Shown here one piece after another: positions 8,956-20,512 of a stretch of 64,000 nt of DNA. The notes beneath the pieces were generated by a model that worked only from the letters and a program-made list of their open reading frames with translations, made no database searches and was not told the DNA's origin. Source of the DNA: Trichosporon coremiiforme. Taxonomy: Eukaryota > Basidiomycota > Tremellomycetes > Trichosporonales > Trichosporonaceae. The DNA is taken from the NCBI GenBank assembly GCA_039545355.1, contig BCJJ01000001.1, positions 1,424,570 to 1,488,569 of the forward strand. Direction: 5' to 3'. A program made the translations under genes and the position numbers. The stretch's first letter is position 1. The number at the start of each line of letters is the position of its first letter.

Positions 8956-11717
8956 ATGCTCAAGATACAGCAGGTCGCGCTCGTCGCGTCGGGCTGTACC
9001 CTCTTCGCCGGCTTACGGTGAGCTTGAAGCGGTTTTGGCGTTAAGCTGACCCCCAGGCCATTGAAGACGCTGCTCTCAACGCACGTCCAGGTGTCACCTG
9101 CCATGCTCGGCTGGTCGATCTTCAGCCTCGCCTCGTCCTTGATCGTGCTCGGGCTCGCTCCCGCGATCAAGACACCGCTGATCTTCATGTGGAACTGCTT
9201 CTTCAAGCCGTTCACCAAGAAGTCGGGCGAGGGCGACCAGAAGGACCATCTGAACGCGTTCTATGCCGGTCAGGCTACTGTCTACGACACGACCCGCGTT
9301 CATCTGCTCAAGGGCCGCGAGACCATGCTGAGCCTCCTCGCGGCCCACTTGAAGGCCCAACCCGTTCCTCTCGCCAAGCACGATGCGCCCCGCAAGCCTA
9401 GGATATGGGTCGACATCGGCGGTGGCACTGGCTGGAACATTGAGAAGATGGACGAGTACCTTCCGATCACATACTGGGATGCTGTCTACCTTATTGACCT
9501 CTGCGAGCCCCTCGTCGAGATCGCCAAGGCGAGGTTCAAGGCCAAGGGCTGGAACAACGTTCACGTCTTGTGCCAGGACGCCTCGACCTTTGTGCTTCCC
9601 GAGTGGGAGGACGGTTCCCTTGACCCGCGCGGCAGCATCACCGCCATCACTCTGTCCTACTCCCTGTCGATGGTGAGTGCAGCTGTACGGGAGAACAGGC
9701 CGCTAATGCCTCAGATCCCACCTTTCTACCAGCTCCTTGACCGTTGTGATCAGGTAATCTGCCCCGAGTCTGGTCTCCTTGGCGTCGTCGATTTTTACAC
9801 CTCGCGTGACCTCGGTGTCAAGGAGCGCGCCATCGGTACGCAGTCGAAGAGCATGTCCTGGTTTGCCAAGTGGTTCTGGGAGTGCTGGTTTGAGTTTGAC
9901 AACGTGCACCTGCACGGCTCGCGCCGCGACTACCTCGAGTACAAGATGGGCACGATCAAGACGTACAACGCTCGCAACAACTTCTTGAACACCTGGTTCA
10001 TCCAGATTCCTTAGTGAGTCTGCAGCTGCTTGTCGCCCTCTTGGTTACTGACCAGCAGCTACATCTTCCTCGGGTGCTCGCGCCAGCGCGATGCCACCAA
10101 TGCGTCGCGTGCCTTCGAGATGGAGGCTGGGAACCGCCTCGGCCAGGGCAAGGGCGGTCTCATGACGCCGACATCGCCGTTCCGTTCCCCTCAGTACAGC
10201 CCGACCAAGATGGGTTCCATCCCCGACCTGACAATCGGCCCTGCTGCTCTCGAGCGCGCCAAGGCGGTCGACGTCGAGCGCGGCGTTGACGACCGCGAGC
10301 TCACCCAGACGCTGTACGAGGCGGGTGCCCCCCTCAGTCCATTCCACTACCAGCTGCGCAAGGCGTGGCGTATCCCGTACCTGGAGGAGCAGATCCACAA
10401 GGAGTTCCGCACGCACATCTACGGCTGGACGTGGGAGGACCCTGCCGTCGACGTCGAGAAGCTCGGCATCAACCAGGATGATCACGTGCTGGCCATCACG
10501 TCGGCGGGCGACAACGTGCTTCACTACGCCCTCGCGGCCAAGTGTGAGCGTATCCACGCGGTCGACATGAACCCATGCCAGGGTCACATCCTCGAGCTCA
10601 AGCTCGCCGCGATCCAGACTCTCGAGTACGCCGATTTCTGGCGGATCTTCGGCGAGGGCGCGCACGAGCGCTTTGACGAGATCCTGACCTCTAAGCTCTC
10701 GCCCTTCCTCTCCTCGCACGCCTACGCCTACTGGAAGACGCACGCGGACCAGTTCAGCAAGAACTTCTACTTCCGTGGCTACTCTGGCTTTGCGCTGCGC
10801 GTAGCACAGGCCGCGTTCTGGATCGCCGGCGTTAGCGGCGACGTGAAGCGGCTCTGTTACGCGAACTCCACCGACGAGCAGGAGCGCATCTGGGAGAAGC
10901 GCCTTCGCCCCGTCCTCCTGAATCAGGTCATGCTCAAGGGCTTCCTCGGCAACCCAGCATTCAACTGGCACGCACTCGGTGTCCCTCGTAACCAGATGAA
11001 CTGCTTCCTCGAGGACGGCTCCGTCGCCGACTTCGTCAAGGCGACTCTCGACCCGATCCCCTCCCTCGGCCGCCTCAAGGACGACAACTACTTCTACTTC
11101 CTCTGCCTCAACGGAAAGTACATCCGCTCCTCGTGCCCCGCCTACCTCAAGCCGGAGGGCTTCAAGGCACTCCGCGACGCCAAGGTCAACAACGCCTTCA
11201 AGCTGCACACGGACACGATCCTGAAGTGAGTCGCATTATTCCCCCCGCTTCGTTATCTTCGTTGTTAGCTGACAACCAGCGTCCTTCGCGGTCTCGGCGA
11301 CGAGACGCTGACCAAGGTCATCGTCATGGACAGCATGGACTGGTTCGACCGCATTCCGCCATCGACGCCGCTGCCGCCTGCCGGCTCCACCGCGCTCGAC
11401 TCGACGGTCGACTCGCCCGAGGCCGCCGTCGAGCATCTCCGCTCCGAGCTCGACTTTGAGATCCTCGAGATGCGCCGCGTGCTCAAGGTCGGCGGGCACG
11501 CCGTCTGGCGCTCAGCTGCCAAGTACCCATGGTACAGGCAGCGGTTCGAGCTCGCCGGCTTCAAGGTCGAGCCGATCGACATTCGCGAGAATGGCCAGGC
11601 CATCGACCGCGTCAACATGTATGCGAGCTGTGAGTACCTGTCGGCGCCGGAGGTGTCGAGCTCATACTTGAGAGAAGCGCTAACTGTTCAGTCTGGAGGG
11701 CAGAGAAGCTCGCCTAA
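8956..11717 (+). CDS. BTA1: Bifunctional betaine-lipid (DGTS) synthase, BtaB-BtaA fusion
   Basis: Six exons: 8956-9017, 9057-9672, 9715-10013, 10059-11225, 11280-11629, 11692-11717; 839 aa. The N-terminus has two hydrophobic segments (about 4-20 and 34-62), then a class I methyltransferase with SAM motif VDIGGGTGWN (about 138-147): the BtaB-like domain that trimethylates the headgroup. A linker rich in Ser/Pro (about 345-375) leads to the BtaA-like domain, with LAITSAGDNVLHYAL (about 469-483), which transfers the 3-amino-3-carboxypropyl group of SAM to diacylglycerol. The product is the phosphorus-free lipid DGTS, made at ER membranes. Domain order B-then-A matches algal and fungal Bta1. The acceptor of intron 3 reads CAGCAG, so exon 4 could start at 10056, adding one Ser. 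CACGTG boxes upstream suggest phosphate control. Confidence 0.93.
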
Positions 11718-12275
11718 ATCCGGCCACGCGTCGGGCACCACCACCTTGATTTTTTGCTTACCCATACCCATACCCACTCCGTAGGACCGTAGGACGTAAC
11801 GAATGCAGCAGTAGAGACATCAGGTGCAGCCCTGGTGCCGCGAATGCCGCGAACGCCTACTCGGGCCACCACACACACGTGTGATGTCATGGCTCGTGGT
11901 TGGGTGGTTGGGCGGGCATCGCGGTGGAGGCCGTGTGGGGGACCGATGGGTCAGAACGGCGCGTGCCCCGAGATGTCGTACGGTTACTTCGTGAGATCTG
12001 GATTTTCCAGCCGGCATTCACTCGCTCATTGCTCATAAGACCACTTGTTCTTGTCTCATCGAGTTTCCCCAATCTCTCCCAGCTTCGCTCTCCCCGCGAG
12101 TAACTGTCAACCTATCGTTCCCGCGAACTTCACTCGAGCGGCTACCCCTCCACCCCGGCTCATCCGGCCCGTTACCCCACAACACCGCCGAGGACTGGAG
12201 ATTGCCTCCCTGTTTTCGTTTCTGTCCACACGACGCACACACGAACCCGTAAACAAACAGCAAAGTGAAAGCAGG
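11718..12275. other. Intergenic, BTA1 3' end and acetyltransferase promoter
   Basis: 558 bases without a gene. The second half (about 12040-12270) is pyrimidine-rich on the plus strand, typical of promoter and leader sequence here. Confidence 0.5.
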
Positions 12276-13747
12276 ATGGCCGAATTCGCCTCGTTCGAAC
12301 ACACGCCCACGCCCCGCGTCGACCCGGGCGAGAAGGACTTTGTGCGCGCGTACGAGCCCAAGGACCGCGACACGGTCGAGCAGCTCATCGGGCAGAGCAT
12401 CATGGAGGCGCAGGCGCAGGCTAATAACTGGGGTGAGTCAAAGTCGGAGCGTAGCGAGGGCGAGATTGGTGTGGATGTGGGCGGGCGAGGATGCAGGCTG
12501 TGGGGATGCGCGGATAGCGAGATGAAGGCGGCTCAATGGAGGGAGTGTGGGAGGAAGACTGCGGCATTAGTGCCGATGAGCTGGCATGCTGTGAGCCTAG
12601 TCTGATCAGCCTGGCTTGCTGGCTCACCATTCCTCACAGCCTCACGGCCACGGTTCCCTCCGCTGGTCGTCGGATTGTGGTTTCGGACTACGGGCAAAGT
12701 CCTGGAGTAGAGCGGCGAGGGCCTCGTCGTGTGACTCCAATACGCCCGGGAAGGAGAGTTTCTCCGTCGAAGGCGCAGCTCATCACCATTTCCCTTCCCT
12801 CATGTCCTCAGCGCTCGATCTCGAGGGTACCTCCAGCTATGCGATTTGCGGCGACCCAGAGCTAACCCCCAGTCCTCTTCAAGCCGTCTACGATCCTCAT
12901 CGTGCTCCTCGTCGGCGCCCTCGTAGACTATCTAGTCGGCTACGTCCCCAAACCGGGGAACAACCTCTCGCTGATCTCGCCCCTGATCGGCCCCTGTCTC
13001 GTCCTCATTCCCATCATGGGCTGGGTCGAGTGGAAGCACCGCGGTTCCTTCCTGCCCATCCTGCGTCGTATCGTCGGCTCGCCCGACATCCGCGACCCCG
13101 GCGCCTATTACCAGGGTGGGCGGAGCAAGTGCCTCCTCTTCGAGCACGCAGGACAGGCGATCGGCGTCATCTGCCTGGACGCTAAGCAACCCGGGGAGAA
13201 GCTCGAGAGTGTTCTTGGCGATGGCACTGATGGATCCCGCGGACCGAAGTCTTCGGACTCGTCTTCCGCCACTACGACCGCGACTTCGTCCAAGGGCAAG
13301 GGCAAGGACAAGGGCGAGCTCAAGCAGAGAGGCGGAGCGAAGGCCGCGGGCAGCACGGACGCCGAGATCCGCCACCTCACTTGCGACCTGCAGTACCGGC
13401 ACAACGGGGTGGGTACTGAGCTGATCGCGGCCGCTCTGGACCACGCCTTCGGCATTGCGGCCGACGGCACGCCCTCGACGTCTACGGGCGTTCTGCGCGT
13501 GATTCTCTGCACCAACCCCTTCACGCGCGGCGGCGAGGAGGTCTGGGACAAGACTGGGTTCAAGGTCATCAAGACGCCGGATGCGGGCTGGCGCAAGCCC
13601 GACGTGTACGGGATCGGCAAGTGGGAGGGGCGCTGGATGGGTATCCTGAAGCAGGACTGGGTCAAGCGGCGCGAGTACCTCTTCCGTGAGGGGATGCCGC
13701 AGCAGAAGGAGACTGCTTCGACGACCGCGGAGAAGAAGGACGAGTAA
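12276..13747 (+). CDS. Membrane-anchored GNAT N-acetyltransferase (NAT8-like layout)
   Basis: Two exons: 12276-12432 and 12873-13747; 343 aa. The first exon carries the opening of a GNAT fold (FVRAYEPKDRDTVEQLI). Exon 2 begins directly with two hydrophobic helices (about 57-75 and 84-104), then resumes the acetyltransferase fold after SKCLLFEHAGQAIGVICLD. The acetyl-CoA loop R/Q-x-x-G-x-G is present as RHNGVG near 227-232 in YRHNGVGTELIAAALDHAF. A low-complexity Ser/Thr/Lys insert (about 181-210) separates the two. A membrane hairpin inserted between the first helix and the rest of a GNAT domain is also the layout of animal NAT8/CML enzymes at the ER. The substrate is unknown; fungal Pho86-type membrane proteins are an alternative to test. 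The 440-nt intron is much longer than those of neighbouring genes. Confidence 0.8.
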
Positions 13748-14078
13748 GCAGAGAATCAGGGAGGAAGGACAAGGGCCACCACAGTCATCATAATGCATTA
13801 CAGTACAGGGATTCCTGCTCGTTATGGCACGTTCTAGGCAAGTCTGGTAGCAAGAGCAAGAAAGGAGGCGGGCGCGGGCCGGAGTGGCCCGCATGGGCAT
13901 GAGAGAGAAAGAAAGTAAGTGGCCGCTGATGAAGGAAGCAGGAAAAGAGCAAAGTAAAGTAAACAAAACATCAAATATCCTAATCGTCCAGAAGAAACAG
14001 TCTGGTCTTTTACGGCGTCCGGGGCGTCCAGTATGCGTCAGAGTTCATGGCCGTGGCTTCAGCGTCGTTCGCGTCCGC
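13748..14078. other. Tail-to-tail intergenic region
   Basis: 331 bases between the stop of the acetyltransferase gene (plus) and the stop of the velvet gene (minus). It should hold both 3' UTRs; no other structure is obvious. Confidence 0.5.
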
Positions 14079-16253
14079 TCAGATAGAACGTGGATCACGT
14101 TCATACTCGTACGGCCTGTACGGCGAGCGGGGGCGAATCGGGGGGAGAGTCGGAGGCGGGCTGGACGTCATACCGTGCGCGTGCGGGTGGTGGGGGTGGG
14201 TATGGTGCGGATGGGTATGAGCGTGGGGCGTGGGGGGCATGTGTGCGTGCGGGGCGTGGGCGTGCGGAGCGTGGGGCGAGTGCGGGTGGTGGTGGTCGTA
14301 GGGGTCGTGGTGGTCGGGGACGATGCGGGGGAGCCTTGGCAATGCAAAATCGGCCGGAGGAGGTGGGGCGGGGCGGTCGTGGCTCGACAGAGGACGGCCT
14401 TGGCCCGACAGCGGGCGGCCGTGGCTTGACAGCGGTCTGCCGGAATGCGACGACGGAGGCGGCGGCGGGTGCGCGTAGTGCCCGTGCGGCGGCGGCGGCG
14501 GTGGGCCACCACTCGAATGAGGAGGTCCGCCGTGCGCCGGCCCAGGCATGGGCGGGAAGCCATCGTCGCCGGGGGCGAACTCGCGCCGCGGCTCCCATTC
14601 CCGCCGGTACATCCCTGGTGCGGTGACGGGACGGCCCGAGTGAGACAGCGAGAACGCTGACAGGTCCGACGACGGCGACGACAGGCTGAAGTCGAGCCGC
14701 GAGCTGATGTCCGTCAGTGCAAACATGCCGTCGTCGCGCTCGCGATGCCGGTAGTCCCTCGGATCTCTCATGTCGCGCGGGTCTCGTGGCTCTCGGGGGT
14801 CGCGGGACTCGCCGCGGCCCTCGTGGCTCGTGCGCCGCATCTTGCGGATGTGTTCGTACTCCCGCGTGTCGTAGTCATACGGCCCCGGGCGGCCGGTCCA
14901 GATCAACGATCTGCCGTGTGGTGGCGGATACGGGGGCGCAGACGATGGGCCGATCGACGGAGGCAGCGAGACTGCGTAACGTAGGTGTGGGGGTGGAGCT
15001 TGTTGCAGTGGCGTCGTACGCAAGCTCGGGCTGGCAGTACGTTGCTCCTGCTGCTGTCGCGCGGCACGCCGCCGGTTCGAGCCCTTGTGTCCGGATGCTT
15101 CAGTGCGTAACTTGACTTTGAGACCCTGCGTCGCCAGATGCCGGGTGAGAGCAGTCGACTCGTGCATGCCCTTGAACAGCTTAGGAGAAAACACCTCAAA
15201 CAGCTCAGAGATCGTATGCGTGATCTCGATGATGCCGTCTCTGCATGTTGTCAGCTCCGGATGCATACTTAGATGGATGGAGGAAGACGGGAACACTCAC
15301 TGGGCAGTCTCGTACAGCGTGAACTTTAGGCGGAACACACCCGGCAGTCGGACAGACAGCTTGGCAAAGATGCACAGCGCTCCTGGCTTGCCGTCGAGAT
15401 GGCGCAGCCGCTCGGGCGTCTGGATGACTTCGCCGGCCGTCGCGTTCGCGCCCGTCGGCGTCTTGACGGTCGGATAGACATTCTCGCCAGTCTTCGGGTC
15501 GGGGCTCTGCTCGGCGGCGACAAGGGAAGCACGAATGAAGAACGACGTCGAGTCGAGAAGATTGCTGTCACTGGGGTTAGCGCATGTCGCACGTACACTA
15601 GCATGCTGCAGGCTGCGCATGTGCTCACGGAAAGTCACCGTCCGAGGTGAGTTCGATGACAGGCGGGGGATCGACCGGACGTCGATCGTCTGCGATCTTA
15701 GTATACATGACCGATGTGGAGATCCGGCGCGGGGCAGGACGACGTACTAGTTTCGTTTTCCTCTTTGAACGAGCACAGGCGCGCGCGTTCGGGCTGTTGG
15801 ACGACGACGAGCGCGAGACTGTAGAAATTGCATGTCAGCACACCTCGACATGGACGGGCGCCGGAGAAACGAAGAGCGACAAGCGTGAACCAGAACAATG
15901 GATGCTATCCCGTTGGACCGCCGTTGGACACCGATGTGATCGTGTACTGACCTGGAGAGCTCTGCGCGGCGTGCCTCGCGGCGTTTACGCGTTTCCTCGT
16001 CTTGCTCCTGCGCCTCGTCGTCGTCGAGCTGCTTGACCGGGGGAGTCGAGGCACCGGTGTTCTTGATGGCAAGATCTGTCTTACGACGTGTGGTACGCGT
16101 GCGGCGCGACTTGGAGGAAGACGCTGCCGGAGTCGGTGAGCTATCTTTGCTGGCGGCGAGGGTTGAGGGCCCGGGGCCAGCAGTGGCCGACGACGGCGAG
16201 GGCTGGGTTGGTTTGGAGCCCGATGCCCTTGGGGGCTTTCCGCCGGAGCCCAT
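14079..16253 (-). CDS. Velvet-domain transcription regulator (VosA/VelB/VelC type)
   Basis: Five exons on the minus strand: 16253-15952, 15818-15748, 15689-15629, 15570-15301, 15240-14079; 621 aa. After a disordered Ser/Pro/Lys-rich N-terminus (1-100) the velvet domain runs from about 101 to 285: VVVQQPERARLCSF, NDRRPVDPPPVIEL, FFIRASLV, CIFAKLSVRLPGVFRLKFTLYE, VFSPKLFKGMHEST and QGLKVKLR are its standard blocks in order. The remaining 330 residues are low complexity, with a Pro-rich part and a His-rich stretch (about 540-592) of HPH/HAH repeats. Velvet proteins bind DNA as homo- or heterodimers and link development, sporulation and secondary metabolism. Which subfamily cannot be decided by eye. 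The ATG at 16253 is chosen because the frame upstream is only the tandem repeat at 16324-16444. Confidence 0.9.
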
Positions 16254-16323
16254 GACAGCCGATGTCAAGTCAGCTATGGGAGCCGGGGCCGGGCTGACGG
16301 TGATGGCGGGGATGGCGCCGAAG

Positions 16324-16444
16324 GAGTGGAGAGTGGAGAGTGGAGAGTGGAGAGTGGAGAGTCGAGAGTGGAGAGTGGAGAGTGGAGAGTGGAGAGTCGA
16401 GAGTGGAGAGTGGAGAGTGGAGAGTGGAGAGTGGAGAGTGGAGA
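16324..16444. repeat. 7-bp tandem repeat GGAGAGT upstream of the velvet gene
   Basis: About 17 copies of GGAGAGT with a few GTCGAGA variants. It begins about 70 bases upstream of the velvet ATG, so it is probably leader or proximal promoter. The unit has no stop codon in any frame, which creates spurious long frames on both strands. Confidence 0.9.
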
Positions 16445-16809
16445 ATGAATGTGGTGAACAGTCGCGTCGGGGGGGGCGAGGGGGAAGGGGAGGGGGGCGT
16501 CGGGATGAGCGGCGGTGGCTTCGGAGATGAAATGGAAGGAGTGATGTGAAAGCAAGCGGGGTTGGATGGAGATGGCTGTTGAGGCTTTGAGGCTGTGAGG
16601 ACGTTGGGACCGGGAGATCGGCAGTTGAATTCGCGCGCAATTGACGACTTGTTTGAGGCGTCGAAGAGAGGTCAATAAGCACAGGGTGGAGTGGATCGCC
16701 TGTACGGCTGTACGCCTGTCGTTGGATGTGGATCCTTCAGGTGGAGGGAGAGACAGGCCGGTCGGACACAGGGACAGGGACCAAGCCGAAGCGAACAAGT
16801 GCGAGTGGT

Positions 16810-16860
16810 GGGGGCTGGGGCCGGGGCTGGGGCTGGGGCTGGGGCTGGGGCTGGGGCTGA
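16810..16860. repeat. (GGGGCT)n tract, G-quadruplex candidate
   Basis: About eight GGGGCT/GGGGCC units in a row on the plus strand. Four or more G4 runs separated by two bases fit the G-quadruplex pattern. Confidence 0.85.
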
Positions 16861-17450
16861 GGCCGGATCAAAGCAACAAGCTCAAGCAACAGCAACTGAT
16901 CAATGCAAGCAATGGATCGATGGTGCTCGTGCGTCTAAGGAGTATGCGTTCCGTGCTCGCAATGTCCCAAGCCTAGTCCGTAGTCCGTAGTCCGAGTCCT
17001 CCTCAAGCCGGCGAGGTATTTGCTCCTGGATTCCTCGGATTCCTTCTTGCTCAGGCCTCGAGAGATGACGCGATGCGTTACCAGCTAGGTCCCCGAATGT
17101 CGCCAGTCGAGGAATCTCGAGGGATCGAGGTATGACGTCCGAACTCAATGACGGACGAACGAGCGAGACAGAAACCAATCCGGGTTTCCGAGTCACTGGC
17201 GTCAATGTTGGAATGCGATGGTGAATGGGGCCGCGCAATGAAATGGGGCCGTGTACATCAAGTGGTCGAGAAGGGTGAGGGCTCGCCCAGGCGTATCGGA
17301 CATTAAGTCGTCGGGTCGGGATGGGGTCTCGCCGTATTGGCTGGGTGAATGGAAATGGCGATGATCGATGATCGAGGATCGAGTGGGTCGAGAAAACGGG
17401 GGGCCAGGAAGCAGACGTCACGCACCCTCACTCGACATTCGTCTGTCGAC

Positions 17451-17476
17451 GGACGGACGGACGGACGGACGGACGG
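17451..17476. repeat. (GGAC)n microsatellite
   Basis: Six to seven copies of a 4-bp GGAC/ACGG unit. Confidence 0.85.
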
Positions 17477-18725
17477 GTGCACCAACGTGAAATGGACGTG
17501 CACCGTAGGGCCAAATTTGGTGAGGCTATGTCCGGCCTCTGGCCTGTGGCGAAGGTCAGCAAGCTACAGTAATTGCAAGGCAAGCCCAGAGCAAACGATC
17601 AAGGAGCAAGCAAAGCAAAAACCCTAATTGCACTAGTGCCGTCCATTAACGCACAATGCTTTTATGAGGTTTGAGGTCAGACGCCGACGTCGATGCTTGA
17701 GCGGCGGGTGGCCGCAAGTACCTCGGGCTTGCGTCGCAAGTCACTGGATGTATGTGCAATAGCAAACGAGCACCTTCGACGAGCGAGCGAGCTAGCGAGG
17801 TCTGCACGTAAAATTCGGGTGGCGGCGGTCTGGTCGGCACGCACCGGCTGATGCACGGAACGCTGGATTGCTTGATGGGGTTGACGAGGCGAGGGATTAC
17901 GATAACGATATAACGATATAACGGTATAAGGATATGCGGGCGCTGAAGTGGTGGGGATAACGTAGAACACTTGCTACTAGTGGTATAAATCGTTCGGTCG
18001 GGGATGATGGAGCCCTCACGGCCTGAACCTAGAACGAGTCTAGAAAGTAGAGCCAGAGCCGGGGGTCGAACACGAGCACGGGCTGCGGACAGCGGACCGG
18101 TCCGGTATGGAGCTCTAATCGGGGTCAGGTCGAACTCGTGAGCCGCTCGGCGATGGTGTCGAGTAGGTACGAGGGGTTACGGAAGGTGACGAGCGCGCTG
18201 CGTTGAGGGAGATGGACAGTCGATGGGTAATGGATGAGGTCGTGGAGAAGTGGGAGAAGGGTGTGTGATGACTGATCGCGTTCCTTCGTTCCGTGTGTGG
18301 ACCTCGAGCTAGAGCTAGATGTCGGGATGATAGCCGTCGGGTAGATCGAGTGGTATGGTGTGTAGCGGGTGACTGACTACGTTGTTACGCTGTGGGACCC
18401 GCTGTCTCGGACTCTACTCTCACGTTTGAGCTTTGAAGCGCGAGGTAGTGACGGACAGGTAGGAGTTCAAGTCTCAAGGATCAAGGATTGAGGATCGTGG
18501 ATCGTGGATCGTGGAGTCGTGTACACGGCTGGCTCTGACTCTGACTGCCCGGCTGCTGCTTGTACGGCTGGTCCTGTGGCCTGATCGTAGAGGTTCGGAT
18601 CGGTGGCGGCGGAACTGCAATAAAGTACGCCAACGCTGACATGTAATCATTGGGTGCGTGCACGAAGTGTCTGTATCCTATCTGTGTCCTGACTGGGACC
18701 TGTACCCTGCAACCGTCGTGTCAAG

Positions 18726-18785
18726 GCAGCTGAGCAGGGAAGGGAAGGGAAGGAAAGGGAAGGGAAGGGAAGGGCAGCTGAGCAG
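18726..18785. repeat. (GGGAA)n tract between direct repeats
   Basis: A GGGAA pentamer array (about 18736-18774) is bounded by two copies of GGCAGCTGAGCAG, at 18726-18738 and 18773-18785. Confidence 0.8.
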
Positions 18786-19265
18786 AACCCAGAAGGCTTA
18801 GGCTCACTGGCTCAGAAGCTTGCGACGACATTGTGACATACTGCCCTGGGTTGCTCGGTCGTTATGCCGCTGAGCGGTTGTGCCGTGGAGCTTAAAGAGC
18901 TAAGAGCCGTAGACGCAGAGCGCATATCCTAGTGATCCTGGTACTGAGGTCCTGGTCCTGGACGGTTGGGTTTGGTCCTAGCTGCTGGTCGGGCAAGGTG
19001 GTCTAGATTGCACAGGTGTCCAGAGTAGCCTATTGTAGTAGCCCAGCAGGGGCTAACAAAGGCCAAGTCGGCAGCTGGGTTCGTTGTTTGCGGTACCTGA
19101 GGGCTTCCGATGTGCTTACTTGGGCACTCGACGTGGGATGCAATAGCATGGGGTCATCGTGCTGGAGCCCGGAGAAATGAGAGAGAGGGTGCAACAGAGA
19201 GGGTTCAACAGAGAGGGTGCCGAAGGCTCGACAGGCGAGGTGGGGAGGGGAGGAGAGACGCGCGG

Positions 19266-19266
<1 letters not shown>

Positions 19267-19298
<32 letters not shown>

Positions 19299-19325
19299 GG
19301 GTACGAGGAGAGAGGAGAGCAACGC

Positions 19326-19358
<33 letters not shown>

Positions 19359-19512
19359 NNNNNNNNNNNNNNNNNNNNNNNNNNNNNNNNNNNNNNNNNN
19401 NNNNNNNNNNNNNNNNNNNNNNNNNNNNNNNNNNNNNNNNNNNNNNNNNNNNNNNNNNNNNNNNNNNNNNNNNNNNNNNNNNNNNNNNNNNNNNNNNNNN
19501 NNNGGGGGGGGG
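19267..19512. other. Poly-G runs flanking an assembly gap
   Basis: There are 31 consecutive G at 19267-19297, 31 at 19328-19358, then 145 N (19359-19503) and nine more G (19504-19512). The gap was evidently caused by, or sits inside, a G-rich low-complexity tract. Translated frames crossing it are artefacts. Confidence 0.95.
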
Positions 19513-20476
19513 TTGGGTTGAACGCAGGCACAGATGCAAGGCAAGGAACAGGAATGGCAGGAGCAGGAAGAGCAAGGTAAACATCAAGGAACATTCAGGC
19601 TCAGCTCAGGCTCAGGAAGATCAAGAGATCAGGACTCCAAGAGCCAGTGTACTCCTGGAGCCCATCGGCGGTCCCCAAATTAGGATCGCGGAGCATATGT
19701 CTTCGGCGCAAAGGCTGGTAGGCTAAAGCCTCCTCCATGTAACTCAACTTGAATCATGCTTTCGATCGATGCAATCCCCCATACCCATGGCCCCCATGCC
19801 CCGCGTGCCAGCGCGCACATGCCCTGGCGTACCTCACCTTCATCGTGCCCGCCGTTCCCTCATAACCCCATCGCGTCATGCTGCCCGGCCTACTACTCGT
19901 CCACTCCACGGCATGACACCGTCCACTTGGAGAGGCTCAAGGCTCGCGACTTTGCACGCTCGCGACCCGCCGCTGCCTGAGTCATCATCATCGTTAAGTG
20001 TAGTTTAGTTGTCTTGCGAGGTCCCCAGGCTCCCACCCGGGCAGCACACTCAATACATCAGGAACCCGTCTCGATTCCCTCTTCATACATTGCCCTCGTC
20101 TCATGACGAGCAGACGTGGATGACGCTGCGGCGTCGCTGCATTACGTTCTTTTCTCACTGCCTGCAAGCTGCAAGCCAGCTCTTGCCGCTCCTGGACAAT
20201 CTGGTTGGGATGGCCAGGCGTGCGGTTTTAGGGTGTGGTGTTGGGTGCAGGGGAAGTGATGAGCAGCACAGATGGGCTCTCCTGATCTCCAACGGCTCCC
20301 TCTCCTGGGATCCTGGGTGAATCCTGGATGGTGGGGTGATCAGGTAAATGGGTTATGGGATGATCCCTGTGGTCCGAAAGGTAAAATCTAGTTGAGGATA
20401 CGACCTCAATGAGCGGTACCGAACACCAGAAGCCGCCTTCGTTCTAACCCAAGCACAGATGCCGTCCAGTTATGAC

Positions 20477-20512
20477 CGCGCTGGCCGCGCTGGCCTCGTT
20501 GGCCGCGTTGGC
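20477..20512. repeat. Four 9-bp CGCGYTGGC units
   Basis: Units CGCGCTGGC, CGCGCTGGC, CTCGTTGGC and CGCGTTGGC follow each other without spacing. Confidence 0.8.

Larger units (their letters stand above)
16445..19266. other. Gene-free region upstream of the velvet gene
   Basis: 2.8 kb with no supportable coding exon. It is rich in simple repeats (separate entries) and has several self-similar patches, for example a run of GATATAAC-like units near 17905-17935. It may include the velvet promoter and a long leader. Confidence 0.5.

Noticed and set aside
10045..11208. 387-residue minus-strand frame opposite BTA1
   Set aside because: It lies entirely over the BtaA exon, has the Leu/Val/Glu-rich composition typical of the antisense of GC-rich coding DNA, and no domain.
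15747..16682. Upstream extension of the velvet protein with STLHSPL repeats
   Set aside because: The extra residues come from a 7-bp tandem repeat that is open in every frame; the velvet ATG at 16253 follows it, so it is more likely leader.
19110..19726. Frames running through the poly-G and N region
   Set aside because: They consist of homopolymer Gly or Pro and unknown bases; an assembly gap, not a gene.
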